Shown here: piece by piece, positions 50,320 through 52,303 of the stretch | Numbering within the stretch: position 1 is the first letter of the stretch | Layout: every line of letters starts with the position of its first letter | From: Oxalobacteraceae bacterium | GTDB lineage: Bacteria; Pseudomonadota; Gammaproteobacteria; Burkholderiales; Burkholderiaceae_D | Length of the DNA stretch: 52,303 bases | Direction: 5' to 3' | Assembly: GCA_947374865.1 (NCBI GenBank) | Contig: CANCDR010000017.1 | Location: 1-52,303, forward strand | Notes under the pieces: generated by a model | Told to the model about the DNA's origin: nothing | Seen by the model: only the letters and a program-made list of their open reading frames with translations | Databases searched by the model: none | Made by a program: the position numbers and the translations under genes

Positions 50320-50910
50320 ATGCTGCACATCGTTGATGACGAAGAAGTGATGCGGGATTCCCTGCTCTGGCTGGCCAGTTCACGGCAGATCCTGGCCAAG
50401 ACCTATGCCAGCGGACAGGCGCTGCTCGACAGCCTGGAAGATCCGCTGCACTTTGCTGCCGAAGGCGACTGTCTGCTGCTGGACGTGCGCATGCCGGATC
50501 TGTCGGGGGTGGCGATGTTTGAAATGCTGTTTCAGCGCCAGCTCACGCAGCGGCTGCCGGTGATCTTTTTAACCGGCCACGGTGATGTGCCCATGGCAGT
50601 CGACAGCCTCAAGCGCGGGGCCTTCGATTTTTTTGAAAAACCGTTTAACGATAACGCGCTCATGGATCGGGTGGAACAGGCATTAAGCGCTTCGCGTGAG
50701 GCGGGAACAGCCGCCGCCATTCAAGACAGACTCAGCGCCTTGTCAGCGCGCGAGCAGGAAGTGCTGGGGCTGATCCTGGCCGGAAAAATGAACAAAATCA
50801 TTGCTGACCAAATGCATATCAGCGTGCGTACGGTGGAAGTCCATCGGGCCAATATCTTTGAAAAAATGAACGTCAAGACTGCCGTTGAACTGGCCCGCCT
50901 CTTAAAATAA
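50320..50910 (+). CDS. dctR: Response regulator DctR (FixJ/NarL type)
   Basis: This is a 196-residue regulator. The receiver domain has the acidic pair in HIVDDEEVM, the phospho-Asp in LLLDVRMPDLSG, Thr in FLTGHGD and Lys in FFEKPFND. The C-terminal LuxR-type HTH is LSAREQEVLGLILAGKMNK with SVRTVEVHRANIFEKMNVKT. Unlike enteric DctD it lacks an AAA+ sigma54-activating domain, so target promoters should be sigma70-dependent. It starts 18 bp after dctB. Confidence 0.93.
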   Translation: MLHIVDDEEVMRDSLLWLASSRQILAKTYASGQALLDSLEDPLHFAAEGDCLLLDVRMPDLSGVAMFEMLFQRQLTQRLPVIFLTGHGDVPMAVDSLKRGAFDFFEKPFNDNALMDRVEQALSASREAGTAAAIQDRLSALSAREQEVLGLILAGKMNKIIADQMHISVRTVEVHRANIFEKMNVKTAVELARLLK

Positions 50911-50928
50911 AATTTCTATGTCTGTCCT

Positions 50929-51819
50929 ATGTCTATTATTACGCTGTTGTTTCCCGATTTTTTTCTGATCCTGCTCGGCTTCCTGGTTAAACGCTACGGC
51001 GGTCTGGGCGATGCGTTTTGGACCGGTCTGGAAAAAATGGTCTATTACGTATTTTTTCCTGCCCTGCTGTTTTATTCCACCTCGCATACCCAATTCGATC
51101 TGGCCGTCACCGGCAAAATGTTGCAGATCACCTTGACAGTGATCTGCTGTGGAATTGCATTGGGCTGGCTGGCCAAACCCCTGTTTCGTCCGGCGCCGAT
51201 GATTTTTGAATCCGGCGTGCAGACAGCCTTTCGCTTCAATTCGTATATCGCCTTGGCGGCAGCGTCGCGTCTGGGCGGCGAACATGGTACTTCGCTCATG
51301 GCGCTGATCGTCGGCTTTGGTGTGCCCATCTGCAATGCCGCAGCAGTGCATGCGCTGGTGCATAAAAATGGCGGATTTCTCATGGCGATGTTGAAAAATC
51401 CACTCATCGCCGCCACCGCCTCCGGCATGCTGTGCAGCGTGGCCGGCATAGCCATTCCCGAGATCGTCAATGCCACCATTTCGCGCCTGGGCAATGCTTC
51501 AATCGCCTTGGGCTTGATCACCGTGGGCGCCGGACTACGTTGGTCGGGCTTACATGAATCGAAGGGCATCGCGGCCTATTTTTTGGCGGTGAAATTGCTC
51601 GCCTTGCCGCTCATTGGTCTGTGCCTTGCGCGCGCTGCCGAACTGCCACCGCTGCAGCTACAAATGGTGGTGATTTTCTGCGCTCTGCCGACCGCTTCCA
51701 GTGCCTATGTGCTGGCCGCAAACTTGGGCGGCAATGGACCCTTCGTGGCCTTCCTTATTTCGGCCGGCACGGTATTGTCCGTGACGACTCTGCCTATTTG
51801 GCTGGCGTTGGCAAGTTAG
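50929..51819 (+). CDS. AEC-family (auxin efflux carrier-type) transporter
   Basis: This 296-residue protein has about ten membrane helices in the AEC/YfdV pattern (FFLILLGFLVKRYGGLG; VYYVFFPALLFYSTS; FRFNSYIALAAASRLGG; LPTASSAYVLAANLGGNG). Members in proteobacteria are linked to malonate or other dicarboxylates. It follows dctR by 18 bp and may be co-transcribed, which suggests dicarboxylate transport; the direction is not predictable. The last codons and stop lie in a 14-bp tandem duplication (51805-51832). Confidence 0.88.
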   Translation: MSIITLLFPDFFLILLGFLVKRYGGLGDAFWTGLEKMVYYVFFPALLFYSTSHTQFDLAVTGKMLQITLTVICCGIALGWLAKPLFRPAPMIFESGVQTAFRFNSYIALAAASRLGGEHGTSLMALIVGFGVPICNAAAVHALVHKNGGFLMAMLKNPLIAATASGMLCSVAGIAIPEIVNATISRLGNASIALGLITVGAGLRWSGLHESKGIAAYFLAVKLLALPLIGLCLARAAELPPLQLQMVVIFCALPTASSAYVLAANLGGNGPFVAFLISAGTVLSVTTLPIWLALAS

Positions 51820-51832
51820 CGTTGGCAAGTTA
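51805..51832. repeat. 14-bp tandem duplication across a stop codon
   Basis: GCGTTGGCAAGTTA is repeated twice without spacer. The AEC stop TAG (51817-51819) straddles the junction, so the second copy is downstream of the gene. This looks like a recent slippage or duplication event. Confidence 0.85.
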
Positions 51833-51838
51833 AGTAAC

Positions 51839-52303
51839 TCAGGCCAGTTTTTCAATTGGCATCAAGGCCCATGCAACGTGTTCGCGCACCAGCTCAGACG
51901 GATGATCCGCTCTGGCCTTGAGTGCTGCAATAATGCTCACATCATTAGGTAAGGCGCGCAAGGCATTGCCCAGGCCGACGGCAAGATTGCGCAGCCAGCG
52001 TTCGTGACCGATACGCCGCAGCGCGCTGCCTTCGGTGTACTGCAGGAATGTCTGCTCGCTCCAGGAAAATAAATTCACCAGCGTGAGCTGATCAAGACCA
52101 TGCCGCACATCGAAATCCGGCAGACTGGCAAGCTGGGCGAATTTATTCCATGGGCAGACCAGCTGACATTCGTCGCAGCCGACCACCCGGTTACCGATCA
52201 ACGGACGAAATTCAAGCGGGATGCTGCCCTTTAATTCCAGGGTCAGATAAGAGATGCAGCGGCGCGCATCCAGCTGATACGGTGCAATGATGGCGCGCGT
52301 CGG
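51839..52303 (-). CDS. queG: Epoxyqueuosine reductase QueG (5' end outside window)
   Basis: This is the C-terminal 154 residues of QueG, the cobalamin- and iron-sulfur-dependent enzyme that makes queuosine from epoxyqueuosine in tRNA. The visible part begins inside the ferredoxin-like region: LDARRCISYLTLELKGSIP, then IGNRVVGCDECQLVCPWNKF, where C-x2-C-x3-C-P belongs to the second [4Fe-4S] cluster. A HEAT-like C-terminal tail follows (ALKARADHPSELVREHVAWA). The start lies beyond the right edge of the window. Queuosine is also the substrate of GluQ encoded at 17152. Confidence 0.92.
   Translation of the reverse strand, partial: PTRAIIAPYQLDARRCISYLTLELKGSIPLEFRPLIGNRVVGCDECQLVCPWNKFAQLASLPDFDVRHGLDQLTLVNLFSWSEQTFLQYTEGSALRRIGHERWLRNLAVGLGNALRALPNDVSIIAALKARADHPSELVREHVAWALMPIEKLA

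Overview
The window comes from a betaproteobacterium, most likely order Burkholderiales, family Oxalobacteraceae (Undibacterium/Herbaspirillum-like). This is judged from gene content and order, not from a database search: rpsU-yqeY-dnaG-rpoD followed by a CAT-anticodon tRNA, the plsY-ybaK-xerD block, an RpoD with a very long Lys/Ala/Pro-rich N-terminus, and a sigma54-type nitrate assimilation operon. Most of the window is chromosomal housekeeping and metabolism. No phage, integron, CRISPR or transposase gene was found.

Layout. (1) 0-6.4 kb is a cyclic-nucleotide signalling cassette: a FecR-domain lipoprotein, a CHASE2 class III cyclase and a TPR/outer-membrane-barrel protein in one operon. 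A CRP-type regulator is encoded divergently. Past the far end of the operon lies an undescribed 60-residue repeat protein behind a near-consensus CRP box. (2) 6.4-16.3 kb is a surface polysaccharide cluster: an acyltransferase, a SAM methyltransferase, a coiled-coil protein, three GT4-type proteins (two of them tandem fusions) and a small cluster-associated protein. (3) 16.4-22.7 kb holds pirin, gluQ, rhlE, a 0.4-kb palindromic repeat array, an esterase, a VOC protein and a SOUL haem-binding protein. (4) 22.8-28.8 kb is the macromolecular synthesis region: tRNA, rpoD, dnaG, yqeY, rpsU. (5) 28.8-39.9 kb has a flavoprotein, ybiB, and the assimilatory nitrate operon nrtA-nrtB-nrtD-nirB-nirD-nasA (all minus strand), headed by a clear sigma54 promoter and NtrC-like boxes. 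(6) 40-44.6 kb has tsaD, an AT-richer MFS transporter, plsY, ybaK and xerD. (7) 44.6-51.8 kb is a C4-dicarboxylate module: TRAP genes dctP-dctQ-dctM, the divergent two-component pair dctB-dctR, and an AEC-family carrier. The window ends inside queG.

How the parts work together. In region 1 a cAMP loop is plausible: the CHASE2 cyclase would make the ligand, the CRP-like protein keeps key cAMP contacts and the CRP recognition helix, and the CRP box upstream of the small repeat protein is a candidate output. The cyclase, however, has Val where the transition-state Asn is expected. In region 5 nitrate is imported by NrtABD, reduced by NasA to nitrite and then by NirBD to ammonium, under nitrogen control. 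In region 7 DctB/DctR probably control TRAP uptake through an inverted repeat between dctP and dctB.

The best candidates for undescribed biology are the CRP-boxed repeat ORF with its nested inverted and direct repeats, the repeat array that has supplied the stop codon of the esterase, a possible NtrC/sigma54 small RNA in the xerD-dctM gap, and the vestigial third glycosyltransferase module at the end of the 959-residue protein.
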